Source: Bifidobacterium anseris
GTDB taxonomy: Bacteria; Actinomycetota; Actinomycetes; Actinomycetales; Bifidobacteriaceae
Direction of reading: 5' to 3'
DNA length: 64,000 nt
Assembly: GCF_002860345.1 (NCBI RefSeq)
Contig: NZ_NMYC01000001.1
Location: forward strand, 558,001 to 622,000
Shown here: positions 20,060 to 29,984 of the stretch, piece by piece
Position numbering within the stretch: position 1 is the stretch's first letter
Layout of the letters: each line of letters starts with the position of its first letter
Position numbers and translations under genes: made by a program
Notes under the pieces: model-generated
Told to the model about the DNA's origin: nothing
Databases searched by the model: none
Seen by the model: only the letters and a program-made list of their open reading frames with translations

Positions 20060-21673
20060 CTACTGTTGGACGTGCACGGTGACGCCGTGGTCGGCGCCCT
20101 GCACGGCGAAGTCGTAGAACCATTCGGCGGCGTCCCAGCCGATGCCCACGCAGCCGTGCGACGTATTCGCGCCCATCGCGGCGATCTGCGCGTCGGTGTA
20201 CGGCGTCTCGGTGGCGATGCGGTGAATCGCGCAGCCGGTCTTCGAGAAGTAGTTGACGAAGCCGACGTCGGGCGCGTCCCACGTCTCCTTCGTGCCGTCA
20301 GCGAGCGTGAGCGTGCCGCTCATGTGCTGCGACGGGTACTTGAGCCAGACCTCGAAGTCGCCCAGCGGCGTGCATAGGTCGCCGCTCGGCTGGCATGCGC
20401 CAGTGGCGTAGTCGTTGCCCTGACCGGCGGACATGTTGAAGGCCTTGATCTGCTTGCCGTTCTCGTAGGCGTAGACCTTATGGTCGCTCAGGTCGACGAC
20501 GACGTGGCGCTTCGTCTTCTTGACGACCATCGGATCGACCTCGCCATCCACCGTCACGTCGCCGTCGCCGGCGGCGAAGGCCTTGGCGGCCTGCTCGCCG
20601 ATCCGCGCGTCGGCACCGTCCTTGATGCGCACGCCGTCATGGCCTTCCTTGAGGACGACGACGTCCTCGTCGTTGTTGTTGACGATGACCTCGCGGTCCT
20701 CCTTGGTCGTCGAGTAGTGCGGCTTGATGTCCTCGTCGTAGTGGCTCTGCAGCTTGTTCGCGTCGAAGACGACGACGCCGGCGCGCGTCTCGCCGTCCTT
20801 GAGCGTCGATTCCTCGTTCGGCTCGATGCGCGAGGCGTCGAGGATCGCCTCCGGCGAGAAGGTCGCGACCTTCTCGCCCGCGATCGCGACGCCGGCCTTG
20901 GCGTCGATGAGCCGGTTGAGCGCGTCCCTGGCCTGATCGGCCGTCGCGTCGGGCACGTTCGGCTCAATCGTGTCCATCGTCAGCGTCACCGTTTTCGCGC
21001 CGTGCGAGCCGAGCGACTCGATCGCGGCGACGGCCTCGTCGGCGACGGCCTTCGCGTCGGCGCCGGAGCCGTTCGCGCCGGCGACGGTCTCGACGTGCGT
21101 GCCGTCCTCGGTGAGCTTGAGTGTGGCATCGACCGGCTTCGCGCTGTTCGTGCCGAGCTTGGCGTCGAGCACGGTCGGATCGGTCTCGGGCGTGATCGTC
21201 GGGGCGACGTCGCGGCGCTCCCACGGCAGGTAGCGCGTCCAGAAGGTGCCGTCGCGCTTGGCGTCGACGGCCTGCTTCGCGATCGCGTCCGCGTCGACGT
21301 CGATGCCGAGGTCGGCCGCGTCAATCGTCGCCTGCGTGCCCTCATAGGTGACGGGCACCTGCACGGCGGCGACCTGGTCATCGATCATGCGCGCGATCTG
21401 CTGCTCGTTCTTGCCGGCGACGGAGTGCCCCCACAGCGTCGTGCCCGGCAGCGCGCGGTTCTGGAAATAGGCGTAGGTCCCGCCGCACGCAGCCGCGGCG
21501 AGCACGGCGACGCCGAGCACGACCCACGGCCATACGCGGCGGCGCTTGCCCGTCTCGGGATCCTGCTGAGCGATCGCCAGTTCGTCGACCTGCGGCGCCG
21601 GCGGCACTGCGGGATTCGCGCGGAAGCCGTCCCCATCCGCGCCCATGCCATGGTTTCCATTGGGAAAAGACAT
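20060..21673 (-). CDS. L,D-transpeptidase with YkuD catalytic domain
   Basis: 537-residue cell-wall enzyme predicted to form 3-3 peptidoglycan crosslinks or attach proteins to peptidoglycan. A short cytoplasmic N-terminus is followed by one transmembrane helix (WPWVVLGVAVLAAAACGGTYAY, about residues 49-70) and a long extracellular region, with two repeats resembling the peptidoglycan-binding_4/VanW-associated fold (residues 75-370). The C-terminal YkuD domain ends with the catalytic signature SHGCVGIGW near residue 513, preceded by IHRIATETPYTDAQIAAMG. ATG 21673 follows AAGGAAC. The gene stands alone between pyrG and sufB. Confidence 0.9.
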   Translation of the reverse strand: MSFPNGNHGMGADGDGFRANPAVPPAPQVDELAIAQQDPETGKRRRVWPWVVLGVAVLAAAACGGTYAYFQNRALPGTTLWGHSVAGKNEQQIARMIDDQVAAVQVPVTYEGTQATIDAADLGIDVDADAIAKQAVDAKRDGTFWTRYLPWERRDVAPTITPETDPTVLDAKLGTNSAKPVDATLKLTEDGTHVETVAGANGSGADAKAVADEAVAAIESLGSHGAKTVTLTMDTIEPNVPDATADQARDALNRLIDAKAGVAIAGEKVATFSPEAILDASRIEPNEESTLKDGETRAGVVVFDANKLQSHYDEDIKPHYSTTKEDREVIVNNNDEDVVVLKEGHDGVRIKDGADARIGEQAAKAFAAGDGDVTVDGEVDPMVVKKTKRHVVVDLSDHKVYAYENGKQIKAFNMSAGQGNDYATGACQPSGDLCTPLGDFEVWLKYPSQHMSGTLTLADGTKETWDAPDVGFVNYFSKTGCAIHRIATETPYTDAQIAAMGANTSHGCVGIGWDAAEWFYDFAVQGADHGVTVHVQQ

Positions 21674-21807
21674 AGAGTTCCTTGTACGAAAAATACGATG
21701 ATTCGCTTCGATAATAGGGGAAGGTCGTGAACATGGCGAGCTTCACGGCCGAATGATGACAAAACATCCACGTTTGGCGTATATCCGCCCGGCGCATCCA
21801 CTGCCGA

Positions 21808-21849
21808 CCGGCCGGTCCCCGCAGAAGATCGCATGCGGGAACCGGCCGG
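21808..21849 (-). terminator. hairpin downstream of pyrG
   Basis: A 16-base inverted repeat (CCGGCCGGT-CCCCGCA arms) with one G-U pair on the minus strand lies about 70 bases past the pyrG stop. There is no strong T-run, so it is a probable rather than certain terminator. Confidence 0.55.
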
Positions 21850-21920
21850 CAGAGTGCATGAAGTGCGCGGAGTAGGCGGAATGCGCGGCGCGCTCGGGAT
21901 GCGCGGGCGCGCCGGCATGC

Positions 21921-23582
<1,662 letters not shown>

Positions 23583-23634
23583 GGGTCTTCATGGTATCGC
23601 CGCGTCGTGACATGCACAAGAAGGCGTTTCCGCT

Positions 23635-24498
23635 TCATCTCGCCTCGATGATCAGCTCGCTCGCCACGCCGTTGAGCTCGACGACGTTGGGCGAATCCTC
23701 GTCCACATGCACGCCCGCGCCCACGATCGTGCGCGTGCGCAGCCCGCGTGTGCGCACGGCGAGCGGACGGTCCTTCGGCACCGTGATTCGCGAGGTCGCG
23801 GACAGCTGGTTGACGTCGACGCGGCCGTCGAGCGACAGGCATGCGATGTCCATGTCGAGGTTGCAGTTCACCTCGACGTGCGCGTGCACGTCGTCGAGCG
23901 TGAGCCGCTGCGTGCGCACGTCGAGTTCGACGCCGGCGCAGTCGAGGCCGTGCACCTCCACCTCGTACGCCTTCGCCGCGCATTCCATCGTCGTGACGTA
24001 GCGCAGCGGCACCGACAGCACGACGGAGACGTCGTCCTTGGCGAGCGTCTCGCTGATGCCCGGGCCGCGGTTGACGACGACGTCGAGGCGTTTCGGGCGG
24101 TCGTCAATCGAGACCTTGAAATGCCGCGCGAGCGTCGCAACAGTATTCGACACGACGCGCACGCGCAGCTGTTCGCCGTCGTAGCCGCGGACCGTGCACG
24201 CGTAGAGCGACCCGCAGTCGATGTCGAAATGCTTGGCCTGCCCGATGTCGTAGTTCGTGACGCTTTCGTAGCGGTATTCGCCGGCGCCGCCGGCCTGGTC
24301 GATCGCGATGCCGAGCAGCGCGTCGACGCTGACGGCGAACACGTCGGCGAGCGCGACGAGGTTCTCGAGTTCGGGGCGGCCGGTGCCGCTCTCCCATTTG
24401 GAGATCGCCTGCCTGGAGACGCCGACGCGGTTCGCGAGCTGCTCCTGCGAGAATCCCGACTGCCTGCGCAGGTCCTTGAGTTTTGTCGTGAAATCCAT
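23635..24498 (-). CDS. XRE-family regulator with C-terminal DUF4097-like domain
   Basis: 287-residue protein. Residues 1-65 form a helix-turn-helix domain of the XRE/Cro type (SQEQLANRVGVSRQAISKWESG). The remaining residues, about 80-287, are rich in short beta strands with alternating polar and hydrophobic residues, like DUF4097/adhesin-type beta-helix domains. ATG 24498 is preceded by AAAGGAA. The upstream region has the direct repeat TGCAAGAAAA twice on the minus strand, which may be an autoregulatory site (inference). It lies beside a degraded ABC ATPase, so it may once have controlled that transporter. Confidence 0.8.
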   Translation of the reverse strand: MDFTTKLKDLRRQSGFSQEQLANRVGVSRQAISKWESGTGRPELENLVALADVFAVSVDALLGIAIDQAGGAGEYRYESVTNYDIGQAKHFDIDCGSLYACTVRGYDGEQLRVRVVSNTVATLARHFKVSIDDRPKRLDVVVNRGPGISETLAKDDVSVVLSVPLRYVTTMECAAKAYEVEVHGLDCAGVELDVRTQRLTLDDVHAHVEVNCNLDMDIACLSLDGRVDVNQLSATSRITVPKDRPLAVRTRGLRTRTIVGAGVHVDEDSPNVVELNGVASELIIEAR

Positions 24499-24601
24499 GG
24501 ATGTCTTATTCCTTTTCTTGCATTTTCTTGCATTGCCGTGGTGTTGGAGTGCATTGACGACATATATTGTTTTGTCTCGGCATGGGCGCGGCCGACGTCG
24601 C

Positions 24602-24832
24602 TCACCGGGTGATGAGCGCATAGAGCAACGTGGATTTGCCGGCGCCCGACGGTCCCATGATTGCCGTGACGTCGCCGCGGCGCATGTCCAGATCGAGGCC
24701 GTCGAGCACCTTCTGGTCGCCGCCGGCGCCGGCGAAGGTCTGCGTCAGGCCCCGGGCGCTGATGATCGTCGATCCGGGCATGCGCCCCTCGGCTTCGGCG
24801 CGCCGCGGCTGCGCAGTGCGCTGCTGTGTCAT
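24602..24832 (-). pseudogene. truncated ABC transporter ATP-binding protein
   Basis: The 76-residue reading frame starts MTQQRTAQPRRAEAEG and contains the N-terminal part of an ABC ATPase: ARGLTQTFAGAGGDQKVL, then the Walker A box GPSGAGKSTLLYAL. It stops three residues later (ITR-stop), so the Q-loop, signature, Walker B and H-loop are missing. No continuation with ABC similarity is seen in the other frames before the XRE gene begins. The layout resembles the MacB/LolD-like exporters that pair with regulators. It is most likely a remnant left by a deletion. Confidence 0.6.
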
Positions 24833-24977
24833 CGTGGTTTCCCATCTGCTTGGCGGGAATGCCCTGATGGCGTTCCCGTATCGACGGCTCCACGCTAGAG
24901 GGGCGATGCACGGCCGTTCCAGCAACGGACACCGGCACATGCGCCCGCGGACGCAACGATGCGTAGCATCGGCGTCA

Positions 24978-24992
24978 TTGCAACGTTTGCAA
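24978..24992. promoter_or_regulatory. LacI/MalR-type palindrome
   Basis: TTGCAACGTTTGCAA is a near-perfect inverted repeat around CG, of the kind bound by LacI-family sugar regulators. It sits between the end of the alpha-amylase gene and the ABC ATPase remnant; an exact GCAACGTTTGC core recurs at 29807. Confidence 0.4.
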
Positions 24993-24995
24993 CGC

Positions 24996-25055
24996 CTCGT
25001 TCATCATTGCGACGTCTCGTTCACCACTGCGACGCTCTGCTCACCACTGCGGGGT
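24996..25055. repeat. three imperfect 20-base tandem repeats overlapping a stop codon
   Basis: Units start at 24996, 25016 and 25036 (consensus CTCGTTCACCACTGCGACGT). The third unit contains the alpha-amylase stop codon and its last codons; read on the minus strand, the other two repeat the CAGTGGTGA-like coding end downstream of the gene. Confidence 0.7.
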
Positions 25056-26639
25056 CGACGGGTCGACGGCGCGCGACGCGGCCGGGTGCGTCCCTTTCGT
25101 CGCTCCCGCGTACAGCGCGACGGCCGAGGTCGGCGCAAGCGTCACCTGCACCTTGCCCTTGCGCACCTTCACGGTCTTCGAGCAGTCCTCGACGGCGTAG
25201 ACGTCGCAGTACTCGCCGTCGGGCATCGTCGTGGCGAACTCGTGCGTGACCTCCTTTGCGCCGTTGTTGAACGCGACGAAGCCCTTGTCGCCGCGCGAGA
25301 ACGCGAGCAGCGACGAGTCCGGCTCCTGCAGATCCTCGACCTTCGTGCCGTGCACGTAGTTGTGGAACGCGATCATGCCGCGCGTCGGCGTCCAGCGCTG
25401 CTGGCAGTTCCAGTCGCCGCCGGCGGCCGCACACGCCTCGTCGAAGTCGACGGCCGGCACCGACGTGTCGGTCGCGCCGGGAGCCCCGGCGTCGCGGTCG
25501 GCGAAACGGTAGTCGGAGAGCAGCCGCGGCGTGCCGTAGTCATAGGCGAGCAGGAACGCGTTCGCGAGCGCGTAGAGCGCGCCGTCCTTGTAGGTGATCG
25601 CCTGACCGGGGTTGCGCGCCGTGTCCCAGTTCGTCACGAAGACGTTCGCGTCCTTCGAGGCGATCGCGAACTTGTTGCGGCCGGTGTCGCCGAGGCGTTC
25701 GCCGAGGTCGGCGAGCGCCGAGACGTCGCCGCGCAGCGCCGAGTTGAGGTTGGAGACGTAGGCGAACTGCGTGACGGAGCCGGTGTTGAGGTAGTTGCGC
25801 GGCTGGATTCCGGACGCCTCCGCGGCGTTGCCGATGACCTCCTGGATCCAGTAGATGTCGTCGGGATCCTTGCCGACCTTCTCGGCCATCTGGTCCTTGA
25901 TGGCCTTCATGTCCTCGTTGTTGATGTGCTTGACGGCGTCCATGCGGAAGCCCTTGACGCCCATCTTGTAGAGCTTCTTGAGGTAGTCGGTCTGGATGTC
26001 GCGCACCTTGTCGCTGGACGTGTCGAAGTCCCACATGCCGCTCAGGCGCCCCTCCTGCACCTCCTGCTGGTCCATGTACCCGGAGATGCTCGCGCCGTGC
26101 TCCCAGTCGTGGAAGTCCTTCGCATCGACGCCCTGCGGGTACTGGTCGTGGCCGCCGGTGAAGGCCGGGTATGCGCCGGTCGTCGGATCGTACTTCGAGC
26201 CGGCCACGCCCTCCTTCCATCCGCCGTCGTGCGCGGCGCCGGTCGTCTGGTTGAGCACGACGTCGGCGATGATGCCGACGCCCGCGGCAGCGCACGTGTC
26301 GATCATGTCCTTGAATTCGGCTTCGGTGCCGAGTTTCGAATCGAGCTTGTAGCTCACCGGCTGGTAGCTCGTCCACCACTGCGTGCCCTGAATCGACTCC
26401 TGCGGCGGCGAGACCTCGACATAGGCGACGCCTTCCGGACCATAGGTGTTCGTGCATTCCTTCGCGATTGACGTCCACGGCTGCTGGAACGCGATGACCT
26501 CGACGTCGGTGCGTTTCGTCGTCGCCGCGCTGCCGGTGTCCTTTGCGCCGCACGCCGGTGCCGCCGCGACGACGAGCGCCGCGCATGCGCATGCCGCCGC
26601 CGTCCTGATCGATGCCCCGCGCCTGTTCCCGTATGCCAT
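25041..26639 (-). CDS. secreted alpha-amylase (GH13)
   Basis: 532-residue extracellular enzyme predicted to hydrolyse alpha-1,4 bonds of starch. The signal peptide has a basic start (MAYGNRRGASIRTAAACACAAL) and a poor lipobox-like AAAPACG, so lipoprotein anchoring is possible but not certain. GH13 regions are visible: DVVLNQT, GFRMDAVKH (nucleophile Asp234), WIQEVIGN (acid/base Glu267) and FVTNWDTAR (Asp339). No starch-binding module or C-terminal sorting signal follows. ATG 26639 is preceded by GGGAGGAAAGG; in-frame upstream sequence lacks a signal peptide. The protein is a close paralogue of the amylase half of the amylopullulanase at 29985-35192. Confidence 0.92.
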   Translation of the reverse strand: MAYGNRRGASIRTAAACACAALVVAAAPACGAKDTGSAATTKRTDVEVIAFQQPWTSIAKECTNTYGPEGVAYVEVSPPQESIQGTQWWTSYQPVSYKLDSKLGTEAEFKDMIDTCAAAGVGIIADVVLNQTTGAAHDGGWKEGVAGSKYDPTTGAYPAFTGGHDQYPQGVDAKDFHDWEHGASISGYMDQQEVQEGRLSGMWDFDTSSDKVRDIQTDYLKKLYKMGVKGFRMDAVKHINNEDMKAIKDQMAEKVGKDPDDIYWIQEVIGNAAEASGIQPRNYLNTGSVTQFAYVSNLNSALRGDVSALADLGERLGDTGRNKFAIASKDANVFVTNWDTARNPGQAITYKDGALYALANAFLLAYDYGTPRLLSDYRFADRDAGAPGATDTSVPAVDFDEACAAAGGDWNCQQRWTPTRGMIAFHNYVHGTKVEDLQEPDSSLLAFSRGDKGFVAFNNGAKEVTHEFATTMPDGEYCDVYAVEDCSKTVKVRKGKVQVTLAPTSAVALYAGATKGTHPAASRAVDPSTPQW

Positions 26640-26796
26640 GTTGACCGCCTTTCCTCCCGCCGTCGACCTCGACGACGTCGCACCCACTCTAGCGCATGGC
26701 CGCGCGTGGCGCGTCACATCGCCGGCAGGCGGATGGATATCGATGGAAGGAGGGAAAAGATGATTGATGATCGATATAGAACATCGATACCAAAAA

Positions 26797-26827
26797 GAGG
26801 AGGAAACCCGCTGTGGGTTTCCTCCTC
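26797..26827 (-). terminator. terminator of the 933-residue surface protein gene
   Basis: A perfect 13-base stem (GAGGAGGAAACCC) with GCTGT loop followed, on the minus strand, by TTTTT. Confidence 0.85.
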
Positions 26828-26899
26828 CCCTGTCATCCGCGCTTGTCATCCGCGCTGCGTCGTCATGCGCGCGTCATCGGCGTGCGGATGACGGCCGAA

Positions 26900-29701
26900 T
26901 CAGTTACGCGTCGCGCGCTTTGAGGCGAGCAGCGTGACGCCGGCGAGCGCCAGAGCGGCGATCGCCGCAAGCGCCAGCGCGATCGACGAGCCGGTGCTCG
27001 CGATGTCCGCGGGGGTCGTCGTCGCGTCCGACGGCGTCTGTGCGCCGTCCGCCTCAGGCTTCACGGCAGGCGTGGCGTCCGGCTTGCCGGCGTCGCCGGG
27101 CTTGTCGGTGTCGCCGGGATCGTCGGTGTCGCCGGGATCGTTAGCGTCGCCGCCGTCGGCGCGTTCGAAGACGGCCTCCACGTAGACGGCTTCGCCCGGC
27201 ATCGCGAAGGTACCGTCGGCGCCGACCTCGACGCCACCCTTCGTCACCTTCCAGCCGGCGAGTCGGTAGCCCTCGTCCGGCGTCGCGGTCAGCGTCACCG
27301 TCGTGCCGGGCGCGACATCCTGCATGCGGTCGGCGCTCGCGGTGCCGCCGATGCCGGCGGTGACGTGCACCGGGAACATCGTGTTCGCCACGCGCCACAG
27401 CTGGGTGCCGTAGAACGGGTTGGCGGTGCCGATGAGCATATGGTCATCGGTGTTCACGAAGATGCGCAGGCCGTGGTTGAAGGGGTCGCCGAAGCCGTCG
27501 TCGGCGACGGTCGTCACGTTGACGCCGCCGTCGGCCTGTTCGCTGATCTCGAAGAGGTTGAAGCCGCGCTTCGATTTGGCCAGATACGGCAGCGACTTGA
27601 AGAAGGCCTTGAGGTTGTTGACGCTGAGCAGCTTGACGAGCGTCTCGTAGATCTTCTTGAGGTTCTCAGGCATCTGCGGCGCGGCGGCGAGCAGCTGCTC
27701 GGTCTCCTCGTACATCTCGGCGAAGTCCTCAGAGGCCTTCTCGTCGAGCTGCGTGCCGAGCACGGTGAGCAGGTCGTTCGCCTGCAGCATGCGGGCGGCG
27801 GACTCCTCGTCGTTCAGGCTGCCGGGGACGATCGAGCCGTCGTTGATGCCGTCGACGAGCGCCTTGCGCTGCGCGTCGCTCAGCGTGACGTGCTGCGCCT
27901 CCTCGTCGGCGTCGTCCATGTCGGCGAGCGTCGCGGCGTTCAGGCGCGCGTCGGCGGCCTTGACCGCCCAGTCGACGAGCGCGTCGGCGTCGTCGGAGCG
28001 CGGACGGTCGTCGTTCTGCGCAGTGTCGCCGTCCTCGGACGCAAGCGTCGCAGCGGACGCCGTGTCGCGGTTGAGGATGAGCTCGACGAAGGTGCGCAGG
28101 TAGTGGACGGTGTTGTTCCAGTCCTTCTCGCTCATGTTGAGGATGTCGCCGTTCGTGAACTGCGCGATCGGCTCGAGCAGCGTCGTCGTGTTCATCGTCG
28201 ACAGGTACATCTTGCCCTCGTGCACGGTCGTCTGCCACGTGTACTGGTTCATGTGGTTGCCGTATCCAGAGCCCAGGCCCGTTGTGCCGCCGTCGGGGAA
28301 GGTCTCGTTCGGGTCGCCGACGAGCATTTCGACGTTTTCGTCGGCGTCCATGCGGTACAGGTTGATCGACTGTTCGAGGTTCGTCGCCTGTGTCACGAAG
28401 TTCATGCGCAGCGCGAAGCCCTGCAGCGCGCTCGAGACGTCGTTGTAGTCGCCGATGTACAGGTGGTCGTTGTAGATCTGCAGCGTGCACGCGCCGGCGC
28501 TCACGCGGCTCGCGTCGAGGCCGAAGGTGTACTTCGCGCCCTTCGACTTGTCACCGACGAGCGGACGCCACGTCCAGTCGGCCTTCTCGGTCGGGTCGCC
28601 GGAGTTCTCACCGACGTAGATCGCGAAGGAGCGCACGGTGCCGGTCTGCTCGTTGCGTGTGTCGACGCTGCCGGTGCACACGACGACGTACAGCTTGCCC
28701 TTGAATTCGAGCACCTGGTAGATGCCGCCGCCACCGTTGACGTCGGAGCGGTGGATCGCCGGGAGGTTGTCGAAGCTGGCCATGTCGGCGATGACCTTGT
28801 AGGAGCCGGGCTCCGAAGGCGTGTTTGACGCGACGAGGTAGGCCGCGCCCTTGCCGTCGGCGGTCGGCTTCAGGTCGCCGGCGATGAGCGTGTCCTTGAA
28901 CGAGCCGATCGCACGCGTCGACGTGAACACGTTCTGCTTGACAAGTTCGCGGAAACCGGCGGCGTCGACGCTGTCGTAGACCTTCGTCAGCTTGTCGCCG
29001 TTGGCCGGGTCGACCTCGTAGATGCACGGGAAGCCGTTCTGCATCGCCATCGCCGTGCCGATCTCCTGGGCGGTCAGGTCCTTGTTGTTCGTGTCCATGA
29101 CCATGCCCTCGAAGTACAGCTTGCCGTTCATCTTGAACGCGCTGCGGAAGGTCGGGATGACGCCCTTGCCGCCTTCGATGCCTTCGGACTGGGACATGAG
29201 GATCTGCGTCTCGCCGGTCTTCACGTTGAATTTGAACAGCGTGCCGCCGGCGCTCTTGCCGTCCGGCTCGCCGAGGTACATGTTGCCGGCGTAGAGCGTC
29301 TGGATGAGCGCGGTCGCCTCCTCGACGCTCATGCCCATGTTGGCCGACAGGCTGCCCTTGAGGATCGCCTGGACGCCGAGGCCGCCGTACATCGTGCCGA
29401 TGTAGACCCAGTCGCCGACCGATTCGGCGGCGTAGCTGTAGGACTGGCCGCGGTCGCCCTGACCCTTGTCCTTGGCCGAGATCGCACCGTTGCCAACGTA
29501 GTCGACGACGCCGTCGGCCGTCTCGAGGCCGTTTTCGGGATGGCTGACCTTCTGGAAGGCCATGCCGTTGCCGGCCGTGTAGACGTTCGTGATGTGTCCA
29601 TCGAGATCGGTCTCCTGCGCGCCGGCGGGGCCGACGAGCGCGCCGATGAGCACGGCGCATGCCGAGACCGCGCCAATGGCGGCGCGTAGTTTGGTGGTCA
29701 T
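26900..29701 (-). CDS. cell-surface protein, probable beta-propeller, function unknown
   Basis: 933-residue exported protein. It has an N-terminal signal peptide (MTTKLRAAIGAVSACAVLIGALVGPAGAQ cleaved near 28). Residues 30-520 contain recurring strands such as VYIGTMYGG, MYLGEPDG, LYFEGMVMD, LYVVVCTGS, LYIGDYND and MYLSTMNTT, like beta-propeller blades; a helical, acidic segment (about 545-710) separates the last strand set, which ends in GTQLWRV. Then come a divergent InlB B-repeat-type domain (GYRLAGWKV, near 795), a DPGDTDDPGD-type acidic linker and a C-terminal anchor: IASTGSS, a hydrophobic helix and SKRATRN. RBS is GAGGAG. It lies between two amylases, so starch-related binding is a reasonable guess, but no sugar-binding domain is recognised. 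Confidence 0.8.
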   Translation of the reverse strand: MTTKLRAAIGAVSACAVLIGALVGPAGAQETDLDGHITNVYTAGNGMAFQKVSHPENGLETADGVVDYVGNGAISAKDKGQGDRGQSYSYAAESVGDWVYIGTMYGGLGVQAILKGSLSANMGMSVEEATALIQTLYAGNMYLGEPDGKSAGGTLFKFNVKTGETQILMSQSEGIEGGKGVIPTFRSAFKMNGKLYFEGMVMDTNNKDLTAQEIGTAMAMQNGFPCIYEVDPANGDKLTKVYDSVDAAGFRELVKQNVFTSTRAIGSFKDTLIAGDLKPTADGKGAAYLVASNTPSEPGSYKVIADMASFDNLPAIHRSDVNGGGGIYQVLEFKGKLYVVVCTGSVDTRNEQTGTVRSFAIYVGENSGDPTEKADWTWRPLVGDKSKGAKYTFGLDASRVSAGACTLQIYNDHLYIGDYNDVSSALQGFALRMNFVTQATNLEQSINLYRMDADENVEMLVGDPNETFPDGGTTGLGSGYGNHMNQYTWQTTVHEGKMYLSTMNTTTLLEPIAQFTNGDILNMSEKDWNNTVHYLRTFVELILNRDTASAATLASEDGDTAQNDDRPRSDDADALVDWAVKAADARLNAATLADMDDADEEAQHVTLSDAQRKALVDGINDGSIVPGSLNDEESAARMLQANDLLTVLGTQLDEKASEDFAEMYEETEQLLAAAPQMPENLKKIYETLVKLLSVNNLKAFFKSLPYLAKSKRGFNLFEISEQADGGVNVTTVADDGFGDPFNHGLRIFVNTDDHMLIGTANPFYGTQLWRVANTMFPVHVTAGIGGTASADRMQDVAPGTTVTLTATPDEGYRLAGWKVTKGGVEVGADGTFAMPGEAVYVEAVFERADGGDANDPGDTDDPGDTDKPGDAGKPDATPAVKPEADGAQTPSDATTTPADIASTGSSIALALAAIAALALAGVTLLASKRATRN
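27091..27140. repeat. tandem repeat encoding the DPGDTD linker
   Basis: Direct repeats of about 18 bases (CGTCGGTGTCGCCGGGAT) encode repeated Asp-Pro-Gly-Asp units of the cell-wall-spanning linker. Confidence 0.7.
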
Positions 29702-29806
29702 TGTTCTCCTCGAAGTTCGCTCGTTGGGGGAAAAGGACGGCGCGGGTGATTGCGCCTACGGCGAACAAGCATAGCATGCCGGGATGCATCCGCAGGCCCT
29801 ATTCAC

Positions 29807-29817
29807 GCAACGTTTGC
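29807..29817. promoter_or_regulatory. partial LacI/MalR-type operator upstream of the surface protein gene
   Basis: GCAACGTTTGC, identical in core to the palindrome at 24978, lies about 105 bases upstream of the surface protein start. It is one base short of perfect symmetry. Confidence 0.35.
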
Positions 29818-29893
29818 TTCCTTGCCACGCAACGTGCCCTCGATGCCACGCGGCGTGTCCGGTGCATGGCCGTGCACGACGGGCGCATACGCG

Positions 29894-29933
29894 AAAGCGG
29901 GCAGACGGACCCGAAGGTCAGTCTGCCCGCTTT
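29894..29933 (-). terminator. terminator of the amylopullulanase gene
   Basis: A 13-base stem AAAGCGGGCAGAC/GTCTGCCCGCTTT, extended inward by GACC-CGAA-GGTC, lies about 50 bases beyond the amylopullulanase stop; the stem itself ends in TTT. Confidence 0.75.
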
Positions 29934-29984
29934 TGGTTGCCGTGACGCCGTTCAGGAGGACGACGTCATGTCAGCGTCCGACGC

